Part shown: in pieces, positions 18,201 through 25,561 of the stretch
Layout of the letters: the number at the start of each line of letters is the position of its first letter
How positions within the stretch are numbered: position 1 is the first letter of the stretch
Assembly: GCA_035995205.1 (NCBI GenBank)
Contig: DASYKS010000057.1
Location: 1-64,000, forward strand
Direction: 5' to 3'
DNA: 64,000 nucleotides
Source: DASYKS01 sp035995205
Lineage (GTDB): Bacteria; Acidobacteriota; Thermoanaerobaculia; Multivoradales; UBA5704
Made by a program: the position numbers and the translations under genes
Notes under the pieces: generated by a model
What the model was told of the DNA's origin: nothing
The model's database searches: none
Seen by the model: only the letters and a program-made list of their open reading frames with translations

Positions 18201-18404
18201 GTGGCTCCACAACCGGGCGACCCCGCTACGCGCCAGAGCCTGCCGCAACGGCTCAGGAAGCGGCGGATCGAGCGCCCCGTACCGCGCGGGAACCGCGGGC
18301 AGCTCCGCCGCATGAACGATCCGCGCGCCGAGCCGAGGATCGCTCTCCAGATCCGCCACCAAAGCGCCGAAGTCGAGAGCCGTCGGAAGTGTCGAAGTGT
18401 TCAA
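15255..18404 (-). CDS. MrfA/YprA-type helicase fused to MrfB/YprB-type exonuclease
   Basis: 1049 residues. Residues 1-850 form a superfamily 2 DEAD/DEAH helicase: Q-motif-like SHQTEAI (67-73), Walker A TTPTASGKS (85-93), DELH box in IVLDELHTYRG, helicase C-terminal motif QRSGRAGRSGR, and a DUF1998 domain with the four-cysteine cluster CPCESGCPSCVQSPKCGNG. Residues about 874-1049 form an RNase H-like DEDD exonuclease: FDLETL (Asp878, Glu880), VVGFNSRRFD (Asp942) and YCRHDVEIL (His1014, Asp1015). In Bacillus subtilis the corresponding helicase (MrfA) and nuclease (MrfB) are separate proteins acting together in repair of mitomycin C lesions. Here they are one chain. The connecting linker is encoded partly by a palindromic repeat (15810-15913) in frame. 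Cytosolic; start ATG at 18404. Confidence 0.9.
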   Translation of the reverse strand: MNTSTLPTALDFGALVADLESDPRLGARIVHAAELPAVPARYGALDPPLPEPLRQALARSGVARLWSHQTEAIAAVRRGEHVLVTTPTASGKSLVFQVPPIEEALAGGPGRALFLFPLKALGQDQRGKFREIAATCGLSTEEAGCEIYDGDTSPNERAAIRRRFPRVLITNPDMLHLGILAHWTSWGPFLADLRWIVLDELHTYRGIFGSHFHHTLSRLLRLARALGADPQVIASSATAANAAEFAQILAGRPFHWVEEAGAPREGRRFLLLQPEVSPYTSALNLFVELLKRGAKTIVFTKARRITELLYSWLRKREPDLARRVSAYRSGFLPEERRRIEGELFAGRLDGVIATSALEMGIDIGGLDACVLVGYPGSVMSTWQRSGRAGRSGRESLTALIALPDALDQYFLAHPEQLLGRPCERLVVDPANVPVSRAHLLCAASELPLERGPNGPDAAYLAPHAATIDSMLARGELFEGEEGELFSLRQRPQRLVSLRGSGESYAIEDTEAGRTIGTIDGVRVLRECHPGAIYLHMGRQYQVAELDGEKRRVFAEPADVDWFTTALMSKETEILEVLAERTDGATGKLVASLGRLKVTERVVGYERRRIGTLERLDRHELDFPPIEFETVGLWWRAPRPFEEALRRQGEDFMGALHASEHAAISLFPLLAICDRNDMGGISTPFHPQVGCGAVFLYDGHPGGVGITVKGFENLPDLLSRVLDLLTQCPCESGCPSCVQSPKCGNGNRPLDKAGAARVVRLLLEREELAAEDVAAAAAREVADAVVVEPVVGEPEGWWVREETSTARRMRGFLAKLAEGVKEGLAQSYRALSPRPRPLSRNGRGEQDKNDPAVLPSPLGRGAGGEGWNHPRPERTILFDLETLRSAADVGGWNRADRMGVAVGVLYFLEEDRFESYREDRVGDLVAALRSATKVVGFNSRRFDYKVLEGYAGRGLSRELPTLDLLEEIRRVAGFRMKLDHLAKETLGAAKSADGLQSLAWVAEGRLDEVEEYCRHDVEILRDLFLFGRREGYLMFRDKRRDVRLRLPVSW
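15810..15913. repeat. In-frame palindromic repeat (CCCCTCTCCC family) inside a gene
   Basis: The outer arms 15810-15833 and 15890-15913 are complementary over 24 bp with one A/G difference. Inside are two smaller hairpins built on CCCCTCTCCC and GGGAGAGGGG. The element keeps the reading frame of the helicase-nuclease gene and encodes about 35 residues rich in Arg, Gly and Pro (such as PRPLSRNGRGEQDKN) between the two enzyme domains. Similar intergenic hairpins are widespread in high-GC bacteria; location inside a gene is less usual. Confidence 0.85.
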
Positions 18405-18464
18405 TGCCGCCTCGTTTACGCTCCTATCCTAACAGGGAGGCGGGCGCGGCGCGACGCCACACCC

Positions 18465-20708
18465 CTACCGCTGGAACGCGTACGAGACTTTGAAGAACGC
18501 CTTGCGGGCGACCGGGGCGAGATCGCCCTGATTGTCGAGGGAGCGGGCGTCGCCTATCCCTAAGAAGAGCACCGTCTGCCAGTTCAGCTTGTAGCCGAGC
18601 AGCGCGGAGCCGGTGCGTTCCTGCTTGCGCTCTTTCCCCGGCTTCGGCGTGGGTTTGCGGGTGAGATCGACCGTGGTGCGGATCTCTTCGCCGATCAGGC
18701 GCAGGAAGGTACGCGAGTTGAAGTTGTAGTTGGCGCGCAGGCGGCCGAGGTCGGAGGTCAGGAAGCGGCCTGAGCTTACGTCCAGCCAGCGCTTGGTCGC
18801 GGAGAGTTGCAGCTCCAAGTGCTGCCCGGGGCGAATCACGGAGGTGAGCTTGACCGTGCCTCCCTTTCCGGGCCGCGAGTTGTCGAAGTCGACGTCATCG
18901 CCGATGAACCCCGAGAGGGTGATTTCGCCGAACCGGCGCGACGGGCTGATCTCGGCGTAGTACTCGACATATTGGCGATCGATCATCTTGTCGCGGGAGC
19001 GAATCCGCTCGAATTTGTAGCTGATCTCGCTGAAGCTGTTGTGCGCGCCGTCGAAGGAAAACTTCGGCACCACGCGCGAGAGCAGCAGCCGGCCGGACGA
19101 GTCCTCGCCGTAACGCACGGCGAAACCGGGCCGGACCGAGAGGAACGGCCCATGCTTCGGGTACCACAACCTCGTGTATTGCGACAGCCCCTCGCGGTAG
19201 CCGACCTGCGGCAGGAAGCCGACGTCGGCCCGGAAATCATCGCCGATGTCGGTGTACGAGGTGAACAGCTCGTAGCCCTTGCTGCTGCGCAGGTGCTCCA
19301 GGTACGCGCCGTGCGAGCGGAGTTGCCGGCCGTCCCATTCGGGGACCTTGCGCTCCGGATCGATCGGCGTCCGCGAGTCGCTCAGGAGAAACTGGCCGGT
19401 GACCAAGTCCCCCCCTTTGCGCCACTGGAAATCGGGGCCGAAGACCCGGCTGTGGCTGTCGCCCTCGCTTTCGCGGACGGTGGCGAGGAAGCTGACGAAC
19501 GAGGGACCGAAATCGCGGCGCACGCGGCCGATGCCCACCCGCGACGAAACATTCTGATCGGCGAAGTCGGAGTTTTGCGGCCCGGGGATGATCACCTTGC
19601 CCCCGCCCCGGTCATCGGCGACCAGAGCCGTGTAGGCCGTCGAGCCGAAGTGACCGGTCGCCCGCGCGCCCCAGCTCGGCGAGGTGATGGTCCGCGTGTA
19701 GACCACCTGAAGCGGGGACGCCAGCAGGTCGAGCCCCTCCAGGAAGAACGGCCGCTTCTCCTCGACGAACAGCGCGAAGCGCTCGTTGGCGGTCACCTGC
19801 GAGGCATCGGATTCGACTTGCGAGAAATCCGGGTTGATCGTGGCGTCGATCGCGTGGTTCGCGTTCGGCAGCCACTTGAAATCCCCGCCGACATCGGAGT
19901 CGAAATCGCCTTTCGCGAGCGGGCTGCCCACCTCGCCCTCTTTCGCCCACGGCTGATTCGCCGCGACGTACGGCGCCACCACGTAATGGCCCCCGGTCGG
20001 CAGGCCGGCGAGGCCGGTGAGCGCATTCTCGTTGCAGACGAAGCAACTCTGCCCGCGCGGGATCGGCGCGGTGAACATCTGGTAACGGAAGTCGCGCGGA
20101 TAGTTGCGATAGAGCATCGCGCCCCAGGTCTGCGGATCGCCCTTGCCGTAGCGCAGCGAGGAGAACGGGATGCGCATCTCGACCACCCAGCCCTCGGGCG
20201 TCGGCTTGGTCGCCGAATCCCAGAACAGGTCGACCGACGCATTCTCGCCGGTGACGTCGGAGTTGATCGAGTCGTACTGCACGTTGTTCGGATTGACCAA
20301 GAACAGATAGCCGGTTTTGCCGTCGTGCGCCGAGTCGATCAGAATGCCCGCGTAGTCGGTGTCTGGCGGCACGGCGTCGCGGTCCGAGAAGAACGCGCGA
20401 ATGCTCTTCGGGTCGGGGTCGGTCATTTCGAGCGCGACGTAGAAATAGCGCTCGTCGTAGGCGATCCAGCCGATCGTCTTGGCCGGCGGCTCGCCGTTCT
20501 CGTTCCGGTTGGTCTCCCAGAACCTATCGATCGGCACGACGTCCCGCCAGCCGGCATCGGTCAGATCGCCGTCGATCTCAATCTTTCCCGCAGCGCGTGA
20601 GATGTGGAGCTCCGGCGTCTCGATCTTCGCCGCGGGCGCCTCCTGCGCCGAAAAGGCCGCGGACGAAACGAAGACGAACAGGCCGAGGGCCGAGGCGGCG
20701 ATACGCAT
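18465..20708 (-). CDS. DUF5916 protein with CBM9-like domain, outer-membrane type
   Basis: 747 residues with a signal peptide (about 1-21). The N-terminal domain (30-230), opening with GKIEIDGDLTDAGWRDV and containing DERYFYVALEMTD, is the CBM9-like carbohydrate-binding fold usual in DUF5916 proteins. A typical junction follows: NPDFSQVESDASQVTANERF, then FFLEGLDLL and VVYTRTI. The remaining 400 residues have alternating hydrophobic strands and end FFKVSYAFQR, suggesting a beta-barrel in the outer membrane. The family is usually annotated as carbohydrate-binding or hydrolase-like, but its role is not established. Start ATG at 20708; the gene is divergent from the deacylase relative. Confidence 0.88.
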   Translation of the reverse strand: MRIAASALGLFVFVSSAAFSAQEAPAAKIETPELHISRAAGKIEIDGDLTDAGWRDVVPIDRFWETNRNENGEPPAKTIGWIAYDERYFYVALEMTDPDPKSIRAFFSDRDAVPPDTDYAGILIDSAHDGKTGYLFLVNPNNVQYDSINSDVTGENASVDLFWDSATKPTPEGWVVEMRIPFSSLRYGKGDPQTWGAMLYRNYPRDFRYQMFTAPIPRGQSCFVCNENALTGLAGLPTGGHYVVAPYVAANQPWAKEGEVGSPLAKGDFDSDVGGDFKWLPNANHAIDATINPDFSQVESDASQVTANERFALFVEEKRPFFLEGLDLLASPLQVVYTRTITSPSWGARATGHFGSTAYTALVADDRGGGKVIIPGPQNSDFADQNVSSRVGIGRVRRDFGPSFVSFLATVRESEGDSHSRVFGPDFQWRKGGDLVTGQFLLSDSRTPIDPERKVPEWDGRQLRSHGAYLEHLRSSKGYELFTSYTDIGDDFRADVGFLPQVGYREGLSQYTRLWYPKHGPFLSVRPGFAVRYGEDSSGRLLLSRVVPKFSFDGAHNSFSEISYKFERIRSRDKMIDRQYVEYYAEISPSRRFGEITLSGFIGDDVDFDNSRPGKGGTVKLTSVIRPGQHLELQLSATKRWLDVSSGRFLTSDLGRLRANYNFNSRTFLRLIGEEIRTTVDLTRKPTPKPGKERKQERTGSALLGYKLNWQTVLFLGIGDARSLDNQGDLAPVARKAFFKVSYAFQR

Positions 20709-20831
20709 GCCGGGGTCTTACGGTGGAACGCGGGGAAGGTTGCGGCCCGATGGGATAGCGAAGCCGAGGCCCGCCCGAACCGCACCGGACCCTCGTACAA
20801 TGCGCCCAGCAAGCCCCGGAGGAATGACCTG

Positions 20832-22556
20832 ATGACCAAGTTTCCAGCTCTCGCGCTCGCCTTTCTGTTCGTTCCCTTAATGACCGCTCTGGCGACGCTC
20901 GCGGCGGAACCCACGCCCGCCACGCCTCCGTCCCTCACCTACGACACGATCCTGCGCGGCGGCACGATCTACGACGGCTCGGGCGGCAAGCCCTACGTGG
21001 GCGACGTGGCGCTCCTCGGCGACCGGATCGCCAAGGTGGGAAATCTCGGGCCAGCGACGGCCAAGAGTGAGATCGACATCAAGGGCCTCGCGGTCGCTCC
21101 CGGCTTCGTCAACATGCTCTCCTGGGCGACCGACTCGCTGCTGGTCGACGGCCGGGCGCAAAGCGACATCCGCCAAGGGGTGACGCTCGAAGTGTTCGGC
21201 GAAGGGTGGTCGATGGGGCCGATCACCCCGGAGATGCGCAAGCAAATGCTCGACGATCAGGGGGATCTGAAGTACGACATCCCTTGGACCACGCTGGGCG
21301 AATACTTGGAGCACCTGGAAAAGAAAGGCATCGCGGAAAACGTCGCCTCGTTCGTCGGCGCCACCACCGTGCGCATCCACGAGATCGGCTACGCCGACCG
21401 GCCGCCCAGCCCCGAAGAGCTGGAGCGGATGAAGGCGCTCGTCCGCCAGGGGATGGAAGAGGGTGCCCTCGGCCTCGGCTCGTCGCTCATCTACGCCCCG
21501 GCGTTTTATGCCAAGACCGACGAGCTGGTGGCACTCGCCGAGGTCGCGGGCACCTACGGCGGGCGCTACATCTCCCATATGCGGAGCGAAGGCAACCGCC
21601 TGCTCGAAGCGGTCGACGAGCTGATGGAGATCTCCCGCAAGGCCAAGCTACCGGCCGAGATCTACCACTTGAAAGCCGCAGGCAAAAACAACTGGCCCAA
21701 GATGGACCAGGTGATCCAGAAGGTCGAAGCGGCGCAGAAATCCGGGCTCGACATCAGCGCCGACATGTACACCTACACCGCGGGCGCGACCGGCCTCGAC
21801 GCCTCGATGCCGCCCTGGGTGCAGGAGGGTGGGTACGAAGCCTGGAAGAAGCGGCTGCAAGATCCGGAGATCCGCGCCCGCGTGCAAAAGGAGATGACCA
21901 CGCCTTCGGACGAATGGGAGAACCTGTTCCTCGGCGCGGGGCCGGACGGTATTCTGCTCGCCGGCTTCAAGAACGACGCCTTGAAGCCGCTGACCGGCAA
22001 GACCCTCGCGGCGGTGGCGAAAGAGCGCGGCAAGAGCCCGGAAGAGACCGCGATGGACCTGGTGATCGAAGACGGCAGCCGCGTCGGCACGATCTACTTC
22101 CTGATGTCGGAAGAGAACGTGAAGAAGCAGGTGGCGCTCCCCTGGGTCACGTTCGGCTCCGACGCGGGAGCCCCTTCCGCCGAAGGAGTGTTCCTCAAAT
22201 CGAACGATCATCCGCGCGCCTACGGCAACGTCGCCCGGCTGCTGGGCAAATACGTCCGCGACGAGAAAGCGCTCTCGCTCGAAGAGGCGATCCGCAAGCT
22301 GACCTCGCTCCCCGCCGAGCGGCTGAAGATCCGCGAGCGCGGCCGTTTGAAAGAAGGCTGGTACGCCGACCTCACGGTGTTCGATCCGGCGACCGTCTCG
22401 GACCGTGCGACCTACGACAAGCCGCACCAGTACGCGACCGGCATGAAGCAGGTCTTCGTCAACGGCATCCAAGTCCTGAAAGACGGCGAGCCGACGGGAG
22501 CCGCCGCCGGCCGCGTCGTGCGCGGACCGGGCTGGACCGGCTGGAAGGCCAAGTAA
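20832..22556 (+). CDS. N-acyl-D-amino-acid deacylase relative lacking the HxH motif
   Basis: 574 residues, exported (signal peptide about 1-25). The frame matches D-aminoacylases throughout: TILRGGTIYDGSGGKPYVGD at the N-terminal beta domain, YISHMRSEG (His), IYHLKAAGK (His), VTFGSDAGAPSAEG (catalytic Asp region) and ERGRLKEGWYADLTVFDPAT at the C-terminus. However, where active members have PGFIDxHxH, this protein has APGFVNMLSWATDSL, so the first two metal-binding histidines are missing. It may bind one metal, have another activity, or be a conserved subfamily of different function. The start at 20832 follows CCGGAGGAATGACCTG; an ATG at 20824 is out of frame with an immediate stop. A 21-bp repeat array starts directly after the stop codon. 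Confidence 0.87.
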   Translation: MTKFPALALAFLFVPLMTALATLAAEPTPATPPSLTYDTILRGGTIYDGSGGKPYVGDVALLGDRIAKVGNLGPATAKSEIDIKGLAVAPGFVNMLSWATDSLLVDGRAQSDIRQGVTLEVFGEGWSMGPITPEMRKQMLDDQGDLKYDIPWTTLGEYLEHLEKKGIAENVASFVGATTVRIHEIGYADRPPSPEELERMKALVRQGMEEGALGLGSSLIYAPAFYAKTDELVALAEVAGTYGGRYISHMRSEGNRLLEAVDELMEISRKAKLPAEIYHLKAAGKNNWPKMDQVIQKVEAAQKSGLDISADMYTYTAGATGLDASMPPWVQEGGYEAWKKRLQDPEIRARVQKEMTTPSDEWENLFLGAGPDGILLAGFKNDALKPLTGKTLAAVAKERGKSPEETAMDLVIEDGSRVGTIYFLMSEENVKKQVALPWVTFGSDAGAPSAEGVFLKSNDHPRAYGNVARLLGKYVRDEKALSLEEAIRKLTSLPAERLKIRERGRLKEGWYADLTVFDPATVSDRATYDKPHQYATGMKQVFVNGIQVLKDGEPTGAAAGRVVRGPGWTGWKAK

Positions 22557-22565
22557 TCGAGATTG

Positions 22566-23076
22566 AAGATCGTCGAGCGCTTCCCGCACGGAACCGGGCG
22601 CGCGCGGGAATTCGCTCTCCGGGCGCTCAATGTCGCGGAGCGCTCACCGAAGATCGCTCGGCGCTCCTCGGAATTCGCTCATCGCCTTCCGGAAGTCATG
22701 CAGCGCACGCCGCCGAGCGATCAAGTCGCGCAGAAATTCGGGCGAGCCATCCAAGAAATGGGTGAGGTCCCCAAGAAAATCACTCAAGTCCCCCAGAAAA
22801 TGGGTGAAGCCACAGAGAAATTCGCTGAAGTCCCCCAAGAAATCACTCAAGTCCCCCAAGAAATCACTCAAGTCCCCCAGAAATTCGCCGAAGTCCCCGA
22901 AAAATTCGCTGAAGTCCCCCAAGAAATCGCTGAGATCCTCCAGAAAATCACTGAAGTCCCCCAGGAATTCGCTGAGAGATCCCCCAGGAATTCACCGAAG
23001 TCCTCCAGAAATTCGATTTCTGCGTGCGCTCAATGAATTTCTGGGGGACTTCGACGAATTCCTGCGTGCGTTCACC
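22566..23076. repeat. Degenerate 21-bp tandem repeat array, locus 1
   Basis: At least 18 contiguous units keep exact 21-bp spacing from 22608 to 22985, and phase can be followed back to 22566. Consensus: (G/A)AATTCGCTGAAGTCCCCCA(A/G). After a 2-bp slip, units continue at 22988 and 23009. The last two (23035 and 23056) are in inverted orientation (for example GAATTTCTGGGGGACTTCGAC). Since 21 is a multiple of three, several frames on both strands stay open, giving heptad-like peptides such as EVPQEIT on the plus strand and FLGDLSD on the minus strand. None has a good start site, so the array is treated as non-coding. It fills most of the 577-bp gap between the deacylase and the winged-helix gene. 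Confidence 0.9.
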
Positions 23077-23133
23077 GGTCGGCGGTGGCGGACGAACGCG
23101 TGATTGATCACGGGAACCGCACGCCCGCGAGCG

Positions 23134-23619
23134 TCAATCGTCCCCTGAAGGGACGCTCGGGGGAAGCTTCCTGTAGAAGAGACGAAACCGGCCGCTCGAA
23201 GTCCCTTCCTTCGCCAGGATTTCCTCCTCGACCAGCAGTTGTAGATTTCGCCGCACGGCACCGCGGTCCAGCTCGGCGCCGAGCGCGCGGCAAAGATCGT
23301 GGTAGTCGAACCGGTCGGGAAGCGACGGCAAGACGGACTCGATCTTCTCGAGCAGCTCATAGATACCCCGCCGTTTGGCCGGCGCGGGAGCGGATTCGGG
23401 ATCCCGAGGGGTCTTCTCGGAAGACGTGGCCTCCTCCTCCGACAGACGAACCGGCGTACCGGACGCCGGCACTTCGACCTGCGGCACTCCCCCATCCAGC
23501 CAGACCCGATCGAGCGCCCATAGTTGGGCTTGCTTTCCCGCCTCGATCAGCTCGATCGTCGCCAGGTGCTGCGCCTCGATCTGCCGCTTCCGCTCGTCGT
23601 ACTCCTCACGCGTCATCAT
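23134..23619 (-). CDS. Small protein with winged-helix-like C-terminal domain
   Basis: About 161 residues from one of two adjacent ATGs (23619 or 23616); no clear ribosome binding site helps choose. The N-terminal helix MMTREEYDERKRQIEAQHLA is highly charged. A Pro/Glu/Ser-rich linker follows (about 50-85). The C-terminal part, RRGIYELLEKIESVLPSL then FDYHDLCRALGAELDRGAVR and ILAKEGTSSGRFRLFYRK, looks like a helix-turn-helix with a wing (two helices, a recognition-like helix, a beta hairpin). It may bind DNA or be a protein adaptor. It lies between a 21-bp repeat array and a long inverted repeat, but a link to either is speculation. Confidence 0.55.
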   Translation of the reverse strand: MMTREEYDERKRQIEAQHLATIELIEAGKQAQLWALDRVWLDGGVPQVEVPASGTPVRLSEEEATSSEKTPRDPESAPAPAKRRGIYELLEKIESVLPSLPDRFDYHDLCRALGAELDRGAVRRNLQLLVEEEILAKEGTSSGRFRLFYRKLPPSVPSGDD

Positions 23620-23682
23620 TGGGCGCGAATTGCAGCACAAAGAGGAAGGAGCGGCAAGATAAAAGACCCGAGAGGCACCCGC

Positions 23683-23973
23683 CCGTTTGGAGTGCGGCGA
23701 CGTGTCGCCGCTTTCGCAAGCGTCGACGCGTCGGCGCGCGGTCCGATCTGCGGCGATCTATCGGTCAATTCTGAACCGTTCCCTGATCGATCTTTCGCGG
23801 ATCGAAGCTGACCCCGCTCCTCGATGCGCTTCGGCCGGCAAGCAGGTTCCTACCGCGACCGTGAGGATGGCTGTGGCCGCGGTGCAAAGCCTGTCAGGAT
23901 CGTGCCGGTTCCAAGCCCGCGCCGACGCGTCGGTGCTACGGAAAGCGGCGACACGTCGCCGCACTCCAAACGG
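23683..23973. repeat. Long inverted repeat, MITE-like (291 bp)
   Basis: The first 33 bp (23683-23715, starting CCGTTTGGAGTGCGGCGACG) are an exact reverse complement of 23941-23973. Further in, 23724-23738 pairs with 23917-23931 (GACGCGTCGGCGCG core), separated by a non-matching 8-9 bp. The two 56-bp arms enclose about 180 bp without a convincing gene. Each arm also contains its own small palindrome, GCGGCGACGTGTCGCCGC. It fills the 405-bp gap upstream of the patatin gene. No transposase is present. Confidence 0.85.
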
Positions 23974-24024
23974 TCTGCGTGCTCCGGTCCGGGTTATCCT
24001 CCTCGCAGTTTCGAGGAGAACGCC

Positions 24025-25152
24025 ATGCGCCGCCCGGACTCTCGCCGGTTCGCCTTCGCTCTTGCGCTCGTTGGGCTCGCAGCCGGCACAGGCTGCCGCT
24101 CGACGCGCTTCGCTTGCCCGGTCGTCGGTCCTCCGGTTCCGGTCGCCAAGCCGTCCAATTGCCCGCCGCCGCACGAGTATCCATGGAAGAACTTGGTGTT
24201 CGAAGGAGGCGGCATCAAGGGGCTCGCCTACGGCGGCGCGCTGGAGGTGCTCAGCGAGCAGGGCATCCTGCCGAACGTCACGAGCGTCGCCGGCACTTCC
24301 GCCGGGTCGATCACCGCGATGCTCGTCGCCTTGCGCTATTCGCCGGACCAGATCCGCCAGTTACTGGTGCAGCTCAACTTCGGCCAACTGGAGGACGGCG
24401 GTTCGACCGGCGCTTTTCGCTTGTTCCGGCGCTACGGCTTTTATCGCGGCGACACCTATCTCGAACTGATGCGCTGCATGGTGGAAGGCAAGACCGGCAC
24501 CCGGCGTGCGACGTTCCGCGATCTGCACGACAAGGGCTTCCTCGACCTGCGGGTTTTTACCTCCGACTTGAACACCGGCGACGTGCGCGAGCTGTCGTAC
24601 CGGAAGAGCCCGGATTTCGAGGTGGCGCTCGCGGTGCGCATGTCGGGCTCGTTCCCGATCTTCTTCGCCTCGATCGAGAACGAGCGAAAGATCTTCGTCG
24701 ACGGCGGCGTGGTCTTGAACTATCCGGTGAACGCGTTCGACCGCGAGAAGGAGCTGAATCCCGAGACGCTGGGCTTCGTGCTCGTCAATACCAACTCACC
24801 GCCGCCGGTGCGCAAGATCGACGGCATCCTGACCTACGGCAAGGGACTGTTCGAAACGCTGCTCTCGGCCCAAGTGGTCGGCCTGGAGCACGATCCGGCG
24901 AATCTGGAGCGCACCGTGGTCTTGAACGACCTCGGGATCTCGACGCTCGACTTCGATCTCACGCCGAAACAGAAGCAGGAGCTGATCGACCAGGGTGCCA
25001 AGTGCACCTGCCTCTACCTGCGCGACTATTCGCACTGGACCGATGGCGGCCGTCACCCGGGTCACGAGGTGCTGTTGTCCGCCCCGCCCGGCACGGCGGT
25101 CGTGCCGATCCGACAGACGGGGCATTGCGGCTCGGCGTTTCCGATACGGTGA
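24025..25152 (+). CDS. Patatin-like phospholipase, probable lipoprotein
   Basis: 375 residues from ATG at 24025, preceded by GAGGAGA at a good distance. The N-terminus is hydrophobic and ends with Cys24, in a weak lipobox (GTGC). The patatin fold shows the oxyanion loop GGGIKG (61-66), the nucleophile Ser92 in GTSAGS and the dyad Asp226 in FVDGGVVLNYP. Such enzymes hydrolyse acyl chains from phospholipids or other lipids using a Ser-Asp dyad. The C-terminal part contains several cysteines (CTC, HCG), suitable for an exported protein. It is preceded by an inverted repeat element rather than by genes, so it is probably transcribed alone. Confidence 0.88.
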   Translation: MRRPDSRRFAFALALVGLAAGTGCRSTRFACPVVGPPVPVAKPSNCPPPHEYPWKNLVFEGGGIKGLAYGGALEVLSEQGILPNVTSVAGTSAGSITAMLVALRYSPDQIRQLLVQLNFGQLEDGGSTGAFRLFRRYGFYRGDTYLELMRCMVEGKTGTRRATFRDLHDKGFLDLRVFTSDLNTGDVRELSYRKSPDFEVALAVRMSGSFPIFFASIENERKIFVDGGVVLNYPVNAFDREKELNPETLGFVLVNTNSPPPVRKIDGILTYGKGLFETLLSAQVVGLEHDPANLERTVVLNDLGISTLDFDLTPKQKQELIDQGAKCTCLYLRDYSHWTDGGRHPGHEVLLSAPPGTAVVPIRQTGHCGSAFPIR

Positions 25153-25258
25153 GGGAGAATCCGGCGCCCCTGGTAATTGCAGTAAACTCATCTCGTCCAC
25201 CGCCGCCGGGTCTCGAATTCGCGGCGACGACGTAGAGCTTTCTGAATAGTAGGGCACC

Positions 25259-25561
25259 ATGGCTAAAGTTACCGTCGAAGAGTTCATGAAGAATCCGACC
25301 GCTTCGCTCGATTTCGCCCGCGCCGGCGAGACGGTCATGATCGTCGAGGTCGGCGCAACGGTAGCCGAGCTGAAACAGGACAAGGCGCGGAGCTTTCGCC
25401 TCGAACCGGCGGCGAAATCCGTGGCTGACACTGGGGCGCAGCTCGTGGCCTACTGGAAGCGACACGGCTTGATCGGGACCCGCCCCGACATCGCCGACAG
25501 CCAGACTCACGCCCGTACGGTCCGCCATGACGCTGAGCGCCGCCTCCGGAGCAGTGCTTGA
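25259..25561 (+). CDS. Antitoxin of a VapBC-type pair
   Basis: A 100-residue protein opening MAKVTVEEFMKNPTASLDFA, followed by ETVMIVEVGATVAELKQDKA. The N-terminal part resembles Phd/YefM- or AbrB-like antitoxins that bind operator DNA, and the C-terminal arm (about 55-100) is charged and probably disordered until it wraps the toxin. It immediately precedes, and overlaps by 4 bp (TTGA), a PIN-domain toxin gene, the usual antitoxin-first order. Such operons are usually repressed by the complex itself. The exact antitoxin family is uncertain. Confidence 0.7.
   Translation: MAKVTVEEFMKNPTASLDFARAGETVMIVEVGATVAELKQDKARSFRLEPAAKSVADTGAQLVAYWKRHGLIGTRPDIADSQTHARTVRHDAERRLRSSA

Noticed and set aside
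22566..23076. 21-bp array as a CRISPR array
   Set aside because: The units are contiguous and degenerate, with no unique spacers between identical repeats and no cas genes nearby.
22563..23103. Heptad-repeat proteins read from the first 21-bp array on either strand
   Set aside because: Several frames are open at once because the unit is seven codons long; starts are TTG or lack a ribosome binding site, and the compositions look like by-products of the repeat.
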